This document shows, piece after piece, positions 45,701 to 52,990 of a stretch of 64,000 nt of DNA (its first letter is position 1; each line of letters opens with the position of its first letter). Made by a program: the position numbers and the translations under genes. Source of the stretch: Bacteroidaceae bacterium. GTDB lineage: Bacteria > Bacteroidota > Bacteroidia > Bacteroidales > Bacteroidaceae. The stretch spans positions 25,473-89,472 of the forward strand of contig JAFXVN010000022.1 in the NCBI GenBank assembly GCA_017524545.1, written 5' to 3'. The notes under the pieces are model-generated. The model did not search any database. It was not told the DNA's origin and saw only the letters and a list, made by a program, of their open reading frames with translations.

Positions 45701-47988
45701 ACGAAGGCTACAGCAGTGAGAATGGCGGTCTGAACTGGACCAACTGCTATAACCAGTCAACCAATATGAAGAATACCGACGGTAACTTCTTCAGCTTCAA
45801 GAGCTGGGGTGACGTGAACGGTGAGGGTCACCAGTGGTTCAATTTCGGAACTATGGCCAACTTGCCTATTGGTGCAAGCACCACAATGTCTGTCAGCCTT
45901 ACTACTTCTGCTCTCGAGGGTGGTGTGCTCACCTTCAAGGCTAAGGAGAATGTGTCTAACACCGTTTCTACAGCTTCTGCTACTGTCACTGTGAACGCTG
46001 CTGCTCCTAAGTTCGAGTTGGCTCTTGGTACAACTGCAATCAAGGATGGTGACGCTGTGGCTTACGGCATCGTGAAGGCTGCTACAACCAAGACCTTCAC
46101 CATCTCGAACACAGGTAACAAGCTGATGGAGGCTCCCAGCATCTCTGTTCCTGAGGGCTTCGAGTATGAAAAAGTTGCTGCCAACGGCGCTGATGCCGAC
46201 TGGATACTCTATTTCTACAGACAAAACACAGACCTCAACGCAGACCAGGGGACATTCAAGACTACTGCTACCGATGGTGAGTTCATCATTGAGAATGTAA
46301 ATGTACCTTTCGAGGGTGTCAACTTCGCTATTCACAATAATGGTTGGAGCACACAGTATGGCTACAGCGACGAGGGTGGACATCTGAATACGATTGCAAC
46401 TGCAACCAAACTGGCTACTGCAACAGAAGCCTCTGGTTGGATGACAATTCCCGCAGGTAACTATGACTTCGTATGGAATGCTAACGACCTGACCCTTCTG
46501 GCCAAGCCTGCCGGTTCTATCCTGGCTGGTGAGACTGCCGATGTGAACGTGACGCTGAAGGCCGAGCAGGGCAAGGTGAGCGGTAATCTGGTATTTACCT
46601 ATAAGGTGGATGCTACTACCAATAACACCTTCAACGTGGCTCTGAGCGGACGCTCTGTCTCTGCCGACACTTGGGCAGTGGACTTCGAGGATGGCAACAT
46701 TCCTGCCGATTGGGACAACAGTAACAACTGGACTGTTGGTGAATCAGAAGGTAATCATTATGCAACGCTCACAGGCTGGAATGCAAAGAGCATTATGACT
46801 CCGCGTCTGGCTGCAGAAGCTAATGAAGAGCTGACCTTCGATGTGCTGTATGTTGGAAGCAGCTTCACCTACGCTTATTCTACAGACAAGACTAACTGGA
46901 GCGATGAAGTATCAGTAAGTGCTACAGGCGAACAGACTTTCGTTGCTCCTGCTGCAGGCAACTACTACTTGCGCTTTACCACTCGCAATGGTCGCCTTGA
47001 TAACCTTGTCGGCTTCAGGGCTAATCCTCTTGAGCACGACACAGAGATTGCCGCTTCAAGCGTTCCTGCCACAGGCAAACAGTACAACGTCTATACCGCT
47101 ACTGTGACACTGAAGGAAAGTGTCGGCAAGGCAGAAGAAGTTACAGCCTGTCTCTACGTTGGTGGCGAGGTTAAGGCTACCGAGACTCTGGCTATCACAG
47201 CCAATGGCTCTACTACTGTCACCCTGACATGGGAACCGCAGGTTGTTATCAGCGAAGCTGTAGAGGCATACGTTGCCGTTACAGGCACAGGCATTGACCT
47301 TGCTACCGAGCCTATCAGCCTGACTATCGCCGAGGTTTATACCCTTGACGAAGAGACCTCTGCATCAACCGTTGATGCAGTTAGCAACGAGACCGTTCTG
47401 CTGAAGCGCAAGTTTGCTGCAGGTTGGAACACCGTTTGTCTGCCGTTCGCTATCAACGACGTTGAAGCGTTCTTCGGCACAGGTGCCAAGGCATACGACT
47501 TCACTGCTTATAATACTACAAATGGCGAGCTTAACTTCTCCACCGTTAGCACGCTCTCAGCAAGCTATCCTTACGTTGTCTATGTGCCGGAAGCAATCAC
47601 CGAACCTATGAAGTTGCAGAACATCACCATAAGCAGCTACAACGACTATGGTTACTATCGCACTTCCAATGGCGTCAAGTTCCAAGGCACATACGCTCCC
47701 GTCGCTGCTGGCGAATGGGGTGCAAGCGGTGTTGTCTATGGTCTGACCACCGACGGTCACATCCGCAAGGCTGGTGCCAATGCCAGCATCAAGGGCTTCC
47801 GCGCTTACTTCGACATTCCTGCAGGTACTGAGATTAAGGCTATCAGCTTCGATGACATCGAAGATGCTATCAGCCTCATCCAGACCGACGCAGAGGAGAA
47901 TGATGCCATCTACAATGTAGCTGGTCAGCGCGTCCAGAAGATGCAAAAGGGTATCAACATTATTAACGGCAAAAAGATTTTGAAGTAA
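39772..47988 (+). CDS. Giant modular surface protein with choice-of-anchor-type repeats
   Basis: A 2738-residue exported protein with a signal peptide (MRKLTFLFAALLSLSWGTMKAQ). About eight tandem modules of 190-240 residues pair an Ig-like anchor-D-type domain (FGNLTEAGVATYTLTNNG-like openings) with a jelly-roll anchor-J/MAM-like domain (VDFADGNMPTGWTVG, ending YVKLDNISGF). Inserted in the last third are segments unlike the rest: VLAIWRWNTDVDGEWALF...NWTNCYNQ, and AIHNNGWSTQYGYSDEGG...IPAGNYDFVWNANDLTLLAK, the latter reminiscent of SusE/SusF-type starch-binding domains. The C terminus (AIYNVAGQRVQKMQKGINI...GKKILK) is the Prevotella sorting tail. It probably acts as a surface adhesin or glycan-binding protein. 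Codon use is uniform. Confidence 0.88.
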   Translation: MRKLTFLFAALLSLSWGTMKAQESLTIYGDADYSSDYVPFDGYDADAAQHDQLIFPSAQLTSLEGKIIKSMTFYYKKNETSGTNVGNWIVSLGSTTATTLTALDTTTPLTQVFSGAITPDTDAKTITITFDEDYVYDGGNLLVDFNHPQASGYKKFTFWCVYVTPAPAYSKGATRTYLPKTTFTYEDNGTSEGPALVVKEGSTKLTSPYAYSFGLTTAGTTKTFTLSNPGAEATPISVSATGGFGASFSDNATSIPAGGEVTLTITMPEATANGTVTVSSTADGIDDFVFNVSGTIRDESKMWVNFAEGLPEGWTNSGNWTISTTGADGETSGAGYAYNTSYESNKLMYSPLLTFAEGEKLYLMIKGHGATASWNKLNIQYSADGTNWTNAKVLESITNTWQSLEVSEIPAGNWYIGFYGSYVYFTDIYGGTESTAPVIALSQTSYDFGLIAENTTSEAVTITNTGKSALTGLNIISSNPNFTVNYEATEIAANGGTATFTVTMAPNATGAQSATITIKSDNADDLTFTATGAVAKEGTATAVFNDATLAGWTKAGNTSFNSDETAAYFYYSTNTLTSPKVSIASDDFLAINAKIASGYGYVTVQGSADGTSWTDIKKLDSSVLNQTDYTTAIVSGISTDYKYLRLNGYYCYVKQVAGLNYAPVLTVTQGTGAVSSPAAYAFGEVGANQTVTYNFTNTGAGTINITNVASDNEVFTTNWTEAVVADNYDLIITVNYDAAKAGEQNGTVTVTTTEGEFVINLTSTFLAANAPKFALFIGEAEQTTGADLGFGIITEAATKEFIIKNDGTGALNVTGIALPDAAYTTDLEAAPSTESPLVIAAGTSKTINVTLAATAKAIKTGNIVISADGFEDFSFVADAYVLAGTEVIDFNTAIPSTWENESNGWSIFNNEAAKCTGKKNLTTSKLSFTDEDFFIFKVKASDSGSGDYVTVEGSADNGATWTAFEKKTYSYSGDFGANTGDYSTIVVSGISSSVNKIRFNGYYVLIDEIAGLTYDANDPKMGIYSDADCTVAATTSVAKDFGFVTEDATETYYIKNDGTGTLALDQEEMPAGFSAVLGESELAAGESTTLTITFGQISGGYRGGNIVVNGSDGGTFTVAVSGVMVDEDKLNLDFATADIPSTWTAGSWAKKDGGYVEAGYTSTTMETNVLTAVAGETLVVVAKNTSTYSTYKFGVKYKKADAEEWSDLIAAANLGTEWKTLTATIEEAGDYQLQFTGNYAQIKHIYGLTEPTEPVMVVYDGEAKAATTYNFGNVANDADATHTFTVKNEGKAVLAGLTATLSGDQAFHYDVTISGLTDGGVAANGEATITVTQKKDNLGSHAATLTISSTSESIADFVIELSGVTRDASKMYVDFADGNMPTGWTVGTSWTVTSGYAQQTSYSTASALVTTPLTVAEGETLSFEAARYSSYSAAQLKVRYTTDGGITWSEYVDYAAQITSGSFVTLTLTDVPAGTAIVEFYGRYVKLDNISGFVPTTAPVFALTEGTTAVANGSTKEFGNLTEAGVATYTLTNNGTADMVTTVATTGVATAAISGEGEGITIADNTVTLAAGKSATITLTLPYEAPFGEKTGAMTLTSEGWVGDFSVNYTATTIDPTALFVDFSSNAKPAGWYNSGFSFTSGAATINSNTEATLITEKLTVSGTDDVLSYDAVASSSWASNYASLVVSYSTDRQNWIPVETQPTLSTTAATFNVSGLDAGEYYLQFKGKYVTVDNISGWHKVTGIEHDLFFVSIDVPEGEYVPGSEYTATVKVVNLRAASETVAAELFVKNEKAAELTEQVVALDETKTFTLTAIVPEEGKHLAYVKVYNNDVTIETEPVTFTSAHNRTLEITGFARTSDETVDADANNEFTSTFNVTVKNNGTLAQDAENVSVSITDADGNVIGENATAWTLANSQTVFINPGAYTTDGAVLAIWRWNTDVDGEWALFTKINDELYSVERNGKTNFCIVRLKKEGDEGYSSENGGLNWTNCYNQSTNMKNTDGNFFSFKSWGDVNGEGHQWFNFGTMANLPIGASTTMSVSLTTSALEGGVLTFKAKENVSNTVSTASATVTVNAAAPKFELALGTTAIKDGDAVAYGIVKAATTKTFTISNTGNKLMEAPSISVPEGFEYEKVAANGADADWILYFYRQNTDLNADQGTFKTTATDGEFIIENVNVPFEGVNFAIHNNGWSTQYGYSDEGGHLNTIATATKLATATEASGWMTIPAGNYDFVWNANDLTLLAKPAGSILAGETADVNVTLKAEQGKVSGNLVFTYKVDATTNNTFNVALSGRSVSADTWAVDFEDGNIPADWDNSNNWTVGESEGNHYATLTGWNAKSIMTPRLAAEANEELTFDVLYVGSSFTYAYSTDKTNWSDEVSVSATGEQTFVAPAAGNYYLRFTTRNGRLDNLVGFRANPLEHDTEIAASSVPATGKQYNVYTATVTLKESVGKAEEVTACLYVGGEVKATETLAITANGSTTVTLTWEPQVVISEAVEAYVAVTGTGIDLATEPISLTIAEVYTLDEETSASTVDAVSNETVLLKRKFAAGWNTVCLPFAINDVEAFFGTGAKAYDFTAYNTTNGELNFSTVSTLSASYPYVVYVPEAITEPMKLQNITISSYNDYGYYRTSNGVKFQGTYAPVAAGEWGASGVVYGLTTDGHIRKAGANASIKGFRAYFDIPAGTEIKAISFDDIEDAISLIQTDAEENDAIYNVAGQRVQKMQKGINIINGKKILK

Positions 47989-47989
47989 T

Positions 47990-48166
47990 ATGAAAAAGAC
48001 ATATATTCAACCTCAGACCATAGTTGAGCTGGCACAGTGCGAGATGCTGATTGCCGCAAGCCTGCTTAATATAGACAACGGTGACTCCCAAAGCGTCACG
48101 GTCACAGACGACGAGTACGACGGAGAGTTCTCCGTCAAGGAATACTCCTTCGGCGACGACTTCTAA
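47990..48166 (+). CDS. Small acidic protein, MKxxYIxP family (copy C)
   Basis: A 58-residue frame starting MKKTYIQPQTIVELAQCEML and ending VKEYSFGDDF. It begins one base after the stop codon of the giant surface protein gene, so it is surely cotranscribed, and a strong terminator follows. It shares the start motif, hydrophobic middle and acidic tail with copies A (729-893) and B (5493-5654). The ORF is short but the repeated pattern, tight spacing and terminator make it credible. The function is unknown. Confidence 0.78.
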   Translation: MKKTYIQPQTIVELAQCEMLIAASLLNIDNGDSQSVTVTDDEYDGEFSVKEYSFGDDF

Positions 48167-48190
48167 ATGACGTACCGAAGACTACAAACG

Positions 48191-48236
48191 ACAATCCCGC
48201 GCCACTCACTAAGAGTAACGCGGGATTGTTTTTTCT
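48191..48236 (+). terminator. Rho-independent terminator
   Basis: Arms acaatcccgcg (48191-48201) and cgcgggattgt (48219-48229) are perfectly complementary and followed by a T-rich run. It ends the transcript of the giant surface protein and small protein C. Confidence 0.9.
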
Positions 48237-48309
48237 TTTCTTAACACGAAATGAAGAAAGAAGAGAGATTTCTTTCAACCTTCAACTTCCAACTTTCAAC
48301 TTTATTTCG

Positions 48310-48317
48310 TACCTTTG
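48310..48317 (+). promoter_or_regulatory. Bacteroidetes -7 element TACCTTTG for the type II R-M genes
   Basis: TACCTTTG lies 18 bases upstream of the methyltransferase ATG at 48336. An in-frame TTG at 48315 overlaps it and is rejected as a start. A caacttccaactttcaac-type repeat precedes it. Confidence 0.75.
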
Positions 48318-48335
48318 CAGCCAAAGAAGAGGCGA

Positions 48336-49517
48336 ATGACAAGACAGCTGACACATATTGATTGCTTTGCAGGGCCAGGAGGCATCTGTACGGGTTTGCA
48401 TGCGGCGGGTTTGAAAACATTGGTCGCCATCGAATACATCAAGAGCTGCTGCGATACATATAAAGCGAATCATCCCGATGTACATATGATTCATTCCGAC
48501 ATTCGCCTGGTGACGGAAGAACAAGTTTTGCCACACATCCCTAAAGAGGGTGTGGACTTGGTAACGTCGGGAATGCCTTGCGAGACTTTTTCAACAGCAG
48601 GCAACACATCGCGCTCATTTTACGACGATCGCCAATTCCTGTTTCGAGAAGGGATTCGCATAGCGAAAATATGCAAAGCGAAAATGATTTTGTTTGAAAA
48701 CGTGCCAGCTATTACGTCGAAGAAAGCTGCGAAGGACTCCAACCAGCTTATTGTCGATGTGCTAAAAAAGGAACTGAAAGAAGCTGGCTACGGTAATTTC
48801 TTGGAAGTTGTGTTAGATTCTACCAACTTCGGTGTACCCCAGAGACGTAACAGATTCTTTATTCTTGCCTGTCGTTACGCTGACTGGTGGTTGCAGGCTC
48901 CTGAGCGTTATTGCCGTCACATCGGGGTGGGTGACGCTCTGGCTGGACTGCCCAATGTAATTGCCAACAGTGGCATTGAAGGAAAGGAATACACCGACGA
49001 TCATTCGCCATACGAAAAGCTGATGCGAGACGATGTTTTTTGGAAACGTGAAAACTTGTCCAAAGCAACAATTACTAATCACATGCCAATGAAGCATCGC
49101 GAGTGTACATTGAAGCGTTTTTCCCTGTTAATGCCTGGCGAAAGTCTTAAGACCCTGTTCGACCGATATGGTGGTGAGGAACGTGAGAAGTTGCAGGCAG
49201 AAAGGATTCTGCCAAAAAAGATGTTCATCAAACGCAATTATCGGCTGAAGGAAAGTGAACCGTCACCAACGGTGACGAGTCATTGCCTTGACGAATTTGT
49301 GCACCCAAAATATGATCGTGCGCTGACTGTCCGCGAATGTGCCCGTCTGCAGTCTTTTCCTGATTCCTACGACTTCGTAGGCGGTCCTTATATTGTACCA
49401 CACATTGACCGAACGGTGCAAGATAAATACGAACAAATAGGAGATGCTGTTCCACCATTGCTGGCATACGCATGGGGTGAGCAAATCAACAGACTTTTTG
49501 AAATCAACGAGAAATGA
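48336..49517 (+). CDS. DNA (cytosine-5-)-methyltransferase of a type II R-M system
   Basis: A 393-residue m5C methyltransferase. Motif I DCFAGPGG (9-16) binds S-adenosylmethionine; motif IV GMPCETFSTAG has the catalytic Cys82; motif VI is ENVPAI (121-126); motif VIII is QRRNRFF. Motifs IX/X appear as LTVRECARLQSFPDSY and QIGDAVPPLLAYAWGEQI near the end. The target sequence cannot be read. It protects host DNA from the restriction enzyme encoded by the next gene, whose ATG overlaps its stop codon by 4 bases. The ATG at 48336 follows an AAGAAGAGG ribosome-binding site. Confidence 0.95.
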   Translation: MTRQLTHIDCFAGPGGICTGLHAAGLKTLVAIEYIKSCCDTYKANHPDVHMIHSDIRLVTEEQVLPHIPKEGVDLVTSGMPCETFSTAGNTSRSFYDDRQFLFREGIRIAKICKAKMILFENVPAITSKKAAKDSNQLIVDVLKKELKEAGYGNFLEVVLDSTNFGVPQRRNRFFILACRYADWWLQAPERYCRHIGVGDALAGLPNVIANSGIEGKEYTDDHSPYEKLMRDDVFWKRENLSKATITNHMPMKHRECTLKRFSLLMPGESLKTLFDRYGGEEREKLQAERILPKKMFIKRNYRLKESEPSPTVTSHCLDEFVHPKYDRALTVRECARLQSFPDSYDFVGGPYIVPHIDRTVQDKYEQIGDAVPPLLAYAWGEQINRLFEINEK

Positions 49518-50377
49518 AAGAGACCTGTTACAAGTTTTGCCTAAACGCATATAAGAACGAGTATTCCCGAAGCCTGCGAGCATTGACAAAAGAACACAAT
49601 GGGCAGGATGTGCCAAAAAGCAAGATGGATGATTTCGATCGAGAGGCACAGAAATCGGCCATCCGCATTGCAATCACAAAAGCATTGAAGGAGTTTCCCG
49701 ATGAGCCTGTTGCGGAACTATGGAATGCTATATACCGGGCACATCTGTTCCGAAAGTCAGGCATTTCCAATCTCGATACTATCAATAAAGTTATCAGTGC
49801 CGACCAAAGCTGGAAGAAGTCGAGCGGTCATGCTTTCGAGGAAATGGTGAAGGAACTGGCCTCGCTTGCCATGCACGGTACCGGCATAGAAGTCATCTTA
49901 CAACGTGACTTGAACACGCTGATTAAGGCCAACGAACTGGCCAACGAACCACGCGACATTAGCTGGTTGCGCGAACAAATCAAGGCAAACATCTTCGACC
50001 TTTATTGTATCCTGAACATCAACGGCAAGAAGTATTGCTATGGTTGCATACAAGCCAAGACCAGTATCCGCGACCGCGTAACACGCGACAGGGAACCGTC
50101 TATCCACGCTATGCAGTCATTCTTCTGGAGCGTCGTGTTCGTGCTCGACGGAGACTTCCTACGTCTGCCAAAGTTTGTTAGTATGATAAATGGCGGCTCT
50201 GAGGAGTTCCGTGAGAATGGTTGGCACGGCATGTATGTGCTCTCCGTTAAGAAACAGCGTGACCGCATATATCCTCTATTAATGGACTTCAACATCTTCA
50301 AGTCACATGCTTTGCAAGCTGCTGAGCATTGGCAGAAACGCCGCCAATGGTTCGACAGAAACTGGAAAGCAGAATAA
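49514..50377 (+). CDS. Type II restriction endonuclease (possibly BsaWI-like)
   Basis: A 287-residue protein translationally coupled (4-base overlap) to an m5C methyltransferase, the normal place for a restriction enzyme. A PD-(D/E)XK-type core is plausible: Glu109/Glu110 in SSGHAFEEMVKEL, Asp162 in IFDLYCIL, and Gln180-Ala-Lys182 in CIQAKTSIRDRVTRDRE. The KTS.RDR continuation is seen in several type II enzymes, including the BsaWI group as far as I recall, hence the tentative name. If right, the site would be a CCGG-core sequence. The type II enzyme call is firm from context; the subfamily is not. Confidence 0.8.
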   Translation: MKETCYKFCLNAYKNEYSRSLRALTKEHNGQDVPKSKMDDFDREAQKSAIRIAITKALKEFPDEPVAELWNAIYRAHLFRKSGISNLDTINKVISADQSWKKSSGHAFEEMVKELASLAMHGTGIEVILQRDLNTLIKANELANEPRDISWLREQIKANIFDLYCILNINGKKYCYGCIQAKTSIRDRVTRDREPSIHAMQSFFWSVVFVLDGDFLRLPKFVSMINGGSEEFRENGWHGMYVLSVKKQRDRIYPLLMDFNIFKSHALQAAEHWQKRRQWFDRNWKAE

Positions 50378-50393
50378 CCAATGCTTAATTCTA

Positions 50394-50401
50394 TATCTTT
50401 G
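50394..50401 (+). promoter_or_regulatory. Bacteroidetes -7 element TATCTTTG for the serine acetyltransferase gene
   Basis: TATCTTTG lies 29 bases upstream of the ATG at 50431 and just after the restriction enzyme gene. Confidence 0.65.
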
Positions 50402-50430
50402 TTCATTTATACGTTGAATAATATATTGCC

Positions 50431-51384
50431 ATGAGTCCAAATGAGCTCAATGAACTGCTGAAGCAGACGGTGGGGCACCTTACGGAACCCGACGAGATGT
50501 ATGGCCTTTTCTATGAAATGGTTGACGGAGACCCGCTTCCTTCCGGACCGGCATTGGCAGAGACAATAGACCTTTGCCGAGCCATCCTGTTCCCAGGCTT
50601 CTATGGAAAGTCCACGTTGAACAGCAAGACACTTCCCTATCACATAGGCGTCTGCCTGGATCGCCTCAGTCACCTGCTCACGCAGCAAGTCATGGCAGGG
50701 CTTTGTTTCCAAAGAGGCAAGGAGCAAGAGGCGAGCAGCAAGGAGCAGAAGATAAGGTGCGAACTAACAGAGAAGGCACAAAACATTGTGGCGGAGTTTG
50801 TGAAGCGCCTGCCGGAACTGCGCCGCGTCCTTGCCACGGATGTTGAGGCAGCCTACAACGGCGACCCGGCTGCTGAGTCCTACGGCGAGATTATCAGCTG
50901 CTATCCTGTCATCAAAGCCATCAGCAGCTACCGAATAGCCCACGAGCTTCTGGTGCTTGGCGTGCCACTCATCCCCCGCATCATCACAGAGATGGCGCAC
51001 AGCGAGACAGGCATCGACATCCATCCGGAGGCAAAGATAGGCCACCATTTCACCATTGACCACGGCACAGGCGTCGTCATCGGTGCCACCTGCATCATCG
51101 GCAACTATGTTAAGCTCTATCAAGGTGTCACGCTCGGAGCAAAGAGCTTCCCTTTAGACGAGAACGGCAACCCCATCAAGGGCATTCCGCGCCATCCCAT
51201 CCTCGAGGACAACGTCATCATCTACAGTAACGCCACCGTGCTTGGCCGCATCACACTGGCCAAAGGCACTGTCGTCGGCGGCAACGTATGGGTGACTGAG
51301 AGCACAGAGCCAGGCGAACAGCTGTTGCAGGCCAAGAAGCGCAAGAGCCATGTGGTTCGCCCCGAAGACTGGGGAGGGCTGTGA
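50431..51384 (+). CDS. cysE: Serine O-acetyltransferase
   Basis: A 317-residue enzyme that makes O-acetylserine from serine and acetyl-CoA for cysteine synthesis. The C-terminal left-handed beta-helix hexapeptide repeats are clear: IDIHPEAKIGHHFTIDHGTG, VVIGATCIIGNYVKLYQGV, then HPILEDNVIIYSNATVLG. The catalytic His of the HxTGxVIG-type segment (DHGTGVVIG) is present. An N-terminal helical half includes a repeat-derived insertion, RGKEQEASSKEQKIRC (about residues 92-107). It has its own promoter. Confidence 0.93.
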   Translation: MSPNELNELLKQTVGHLTEPDEMYGLFYEMVDGDPLPSGPALAETIDLCRAILFPGFYGKSTLNSKTLPYHIGVCLDRLSHLLTQQVMAGLCFQRGKEQEASSKEQKIRCELTEKAQNIVAEFVKRLPELRRVLATDVEAAYNGDPAAESYGEIISCYPVIKAISSYRIAHELLVLGVPLIPRIITEMAHSETGIDIHPEAKIGHHFTIDHGTGVVIGATCIIGNYVKLYQGVTLGAKSFPLDENGNPIKGIPRHPILEDNVIIYSNATVLGRITLAKGTVVGGNVWVTESTEPGEQLLQAKKRKSHVVRPEDWGGL

Positions 51385-51390
51385 TTGTTC

Positions 51391-51441
51391 ATAGTTCATA
51401 GTTAAGAATTAAGAGTTAAGAGTTAAGAATTAAGAGTTCAT
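51391..51441. repeat. Tandem gttaagaattaag repeat
   Basis: Units agttcatagttaagaatt, aagagttaag, agttaagaatt and aagagttcata fill the gap between the acetyltransferase stop and the next ATG. Confidence 0.75.
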
Positions 51442-51443
51442 AA

Positions 51444-52958
51444 ATGGAAAATGATAGATGGAACACTCCCGCAAGCAAGCAGGGAGAAGAGTTTGAAATG
51501 ATTGCCAAGACCTTTCAGGGCTTGGAGACAGTGCTGGCAACGGAGCTTATCGAGCTTGGTGCCAACAACATACAAATAGGCAGACGAATGGTGTCGTTCA
51601 CGGGCGACAAAGAGCTGCTCTACCGTGCCAACTTCCAGTTGCGTACGGCCATCCGCATCCTCATGCCCATCAAGCACTTCCGCGCCACCAGCGCCGACGA
51701 GGTGTATGATGCTGTGCAGGAGATTGACTGGACCAACTACCTGACCAACGAAACGACGTTTGCCGTCGATAGCGTGGTGTTCAGCACAGAGTTCCGCCAC
51801 TCGAAGTTCGTCGCCTACAAAGTGAAGGATGCCATCGTTGACCAGATGCGCGAGAAGACTGGCGAACGCCCCAACATCCAGATAACCAACCCCGACCTGC
51901 AGCTGCACATCCACATTGCAGAGTACGACTGCACCCTCTCCCTCGACACCAGCGGCGAGAGCCTGCACCGTCGCGGCTACAGGCAGGAGACCGTGGAAGC
52001 TCCGCTGAACGAGGTGCTTGCCGCAGGCATCATCATGCTCACCGGCTGGAAAGGCGAATGCGACCTCATCGACCCCATGTGCGGCAGCGGCACCATCGCC
52101 ATCGAAGCCGCCCTTATTGCCCGAGGCATTGCCCCCGGCGTCTATCGCAAGGAGTATGCCTTCGAGAAGTGGCCCGACTTCGACCAGGAGCTCTTCGATG
52201 CCATCTATGAGGATGACTCCCGCGAGCACGACTTCGACCACCACATCTACGGCTACGACATCAATCGCAACGCCGTCGCCATCGCCACGACCAACGTCAA
52301 GGCGGCTGGCCTGAGCAAGGAAATCACCATTGCTCAAAAGGACTTCGCCGACTTCAAGCAGCCCGCAGAGAAAGCCATCATCATCACCAACCCGCCCTAC
52401 GGCGAACGCATCTCCGCCCCCGACCTTTTGGGTCTCTACAAGATGATAGGCTCGAGGTTCAAGCACGAATTCACGGGCGGCACAGCATGGGTGCTCAGCT
52501 ACCGCGAGGAGTGCTTCGACCAAATAGGTCTCAAACCGTCGCTCCGCACACCGCTCTTCAATGGCAGCCTCGAATGTGAGCTGCGCAAGTACCAGATGTT
52601 CAGCGGAAAGTTCAACGACATGCGTGCCGAAGGCGGCGACATCAAGACCGCCCAAGAGCGCCGCATGATGGCAGACCACAAGCGCTTCAAGCAGCATCGC
52701 GACTTCAAGGAAAAGCTCGAAGACAACCCGCACGACCGTTTCAAGCGGAAAGAAGACCGCGAGGACATCAGACGCAGCGACCGCAAAGACTTCCGAAGAG
52801 AGAATCGCGAGGAAGAACGTCGGGACTTCAAGCGAGGCAACGACAGGAAAACCTTCAAGCGAGGTGATGACAGGAAGGACTTCAAGCGAAGCAACCGCGA
52901 AGAGGGCAGACGCGACTTCAAGCGAGACAGCGGGAAGCCCTATTCAAGAAAGAGATAA
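51444..52958 (+). CDS. THUMP-domain rRNA methyltransferase (RlmL/TrmN-like) with charged tail
   Basis: A 504-residue S-adenosylmethionine-dependent RNA methyltransferase. A THUMP RNA-binding domain occupies about residues 12-165. The Rossmann catalytic domain has LIDPMCGSGTIAIEAA (about 211-226) and the N6/N2-methylase motif IITNPPYGERI (about 312-322). It resembles RlmL, which makes m2G2445 in 23S rRNA. The C-terminal 100 residues are a hydrophilic tail of repeats (RKDFRRENREEERRDFKRGN, FKRGDDRKDFKRSN), which probably bind RNA and are not part of the E. coli enzyme's plan. The start follows the tandem repeat directly. Confidence 0.92.
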   Translation: MENDRWNTPASKQGEEFEMIAKTFQGLETVLATELIELGANNIQIGRRMVSFTGDKELLYRANFQLRTAIRILMPIKHFRATSADEVYDAVQEIDWTNYLTNETTFAVDSVVFSTEFRHSKFVAYKVKDAIVDQMREKTGERPNIQITNPDLQLHIHIAEYDCTLSLDTSGESLHRRGYRQETVEAPLNEVLAAGIIMLTGWKGECDLIDPMCGSGTIAIEAALIARGIAPGVYRKEYAFEKWPDFDQELFDAIYEDDSREHDFDHHIYGYDINRNAVAIATTNVKAAGLSKEITIAQKDFADFKQPAEKAIIITNPPYGERISAPDLLGLYKMIGSRFKHEFTGGTAWVLSYREECFDQIGLKPSLRTPLFNGSLECELRKYQMFSGKFNDMRAEGGDIKTAQERRMMADHKRFKQHRDFKEKLEDNPHDRFKRKEDREDIRRSDRKDFRRENREEERRDFKRGNDRKTFKRGDDRKDFKRSNREEGRRDFKRDSGKPYSRKR

Positions 52959-52990
52959 TCGTCTTCACGTCACAAACAAACTTCAACCAA

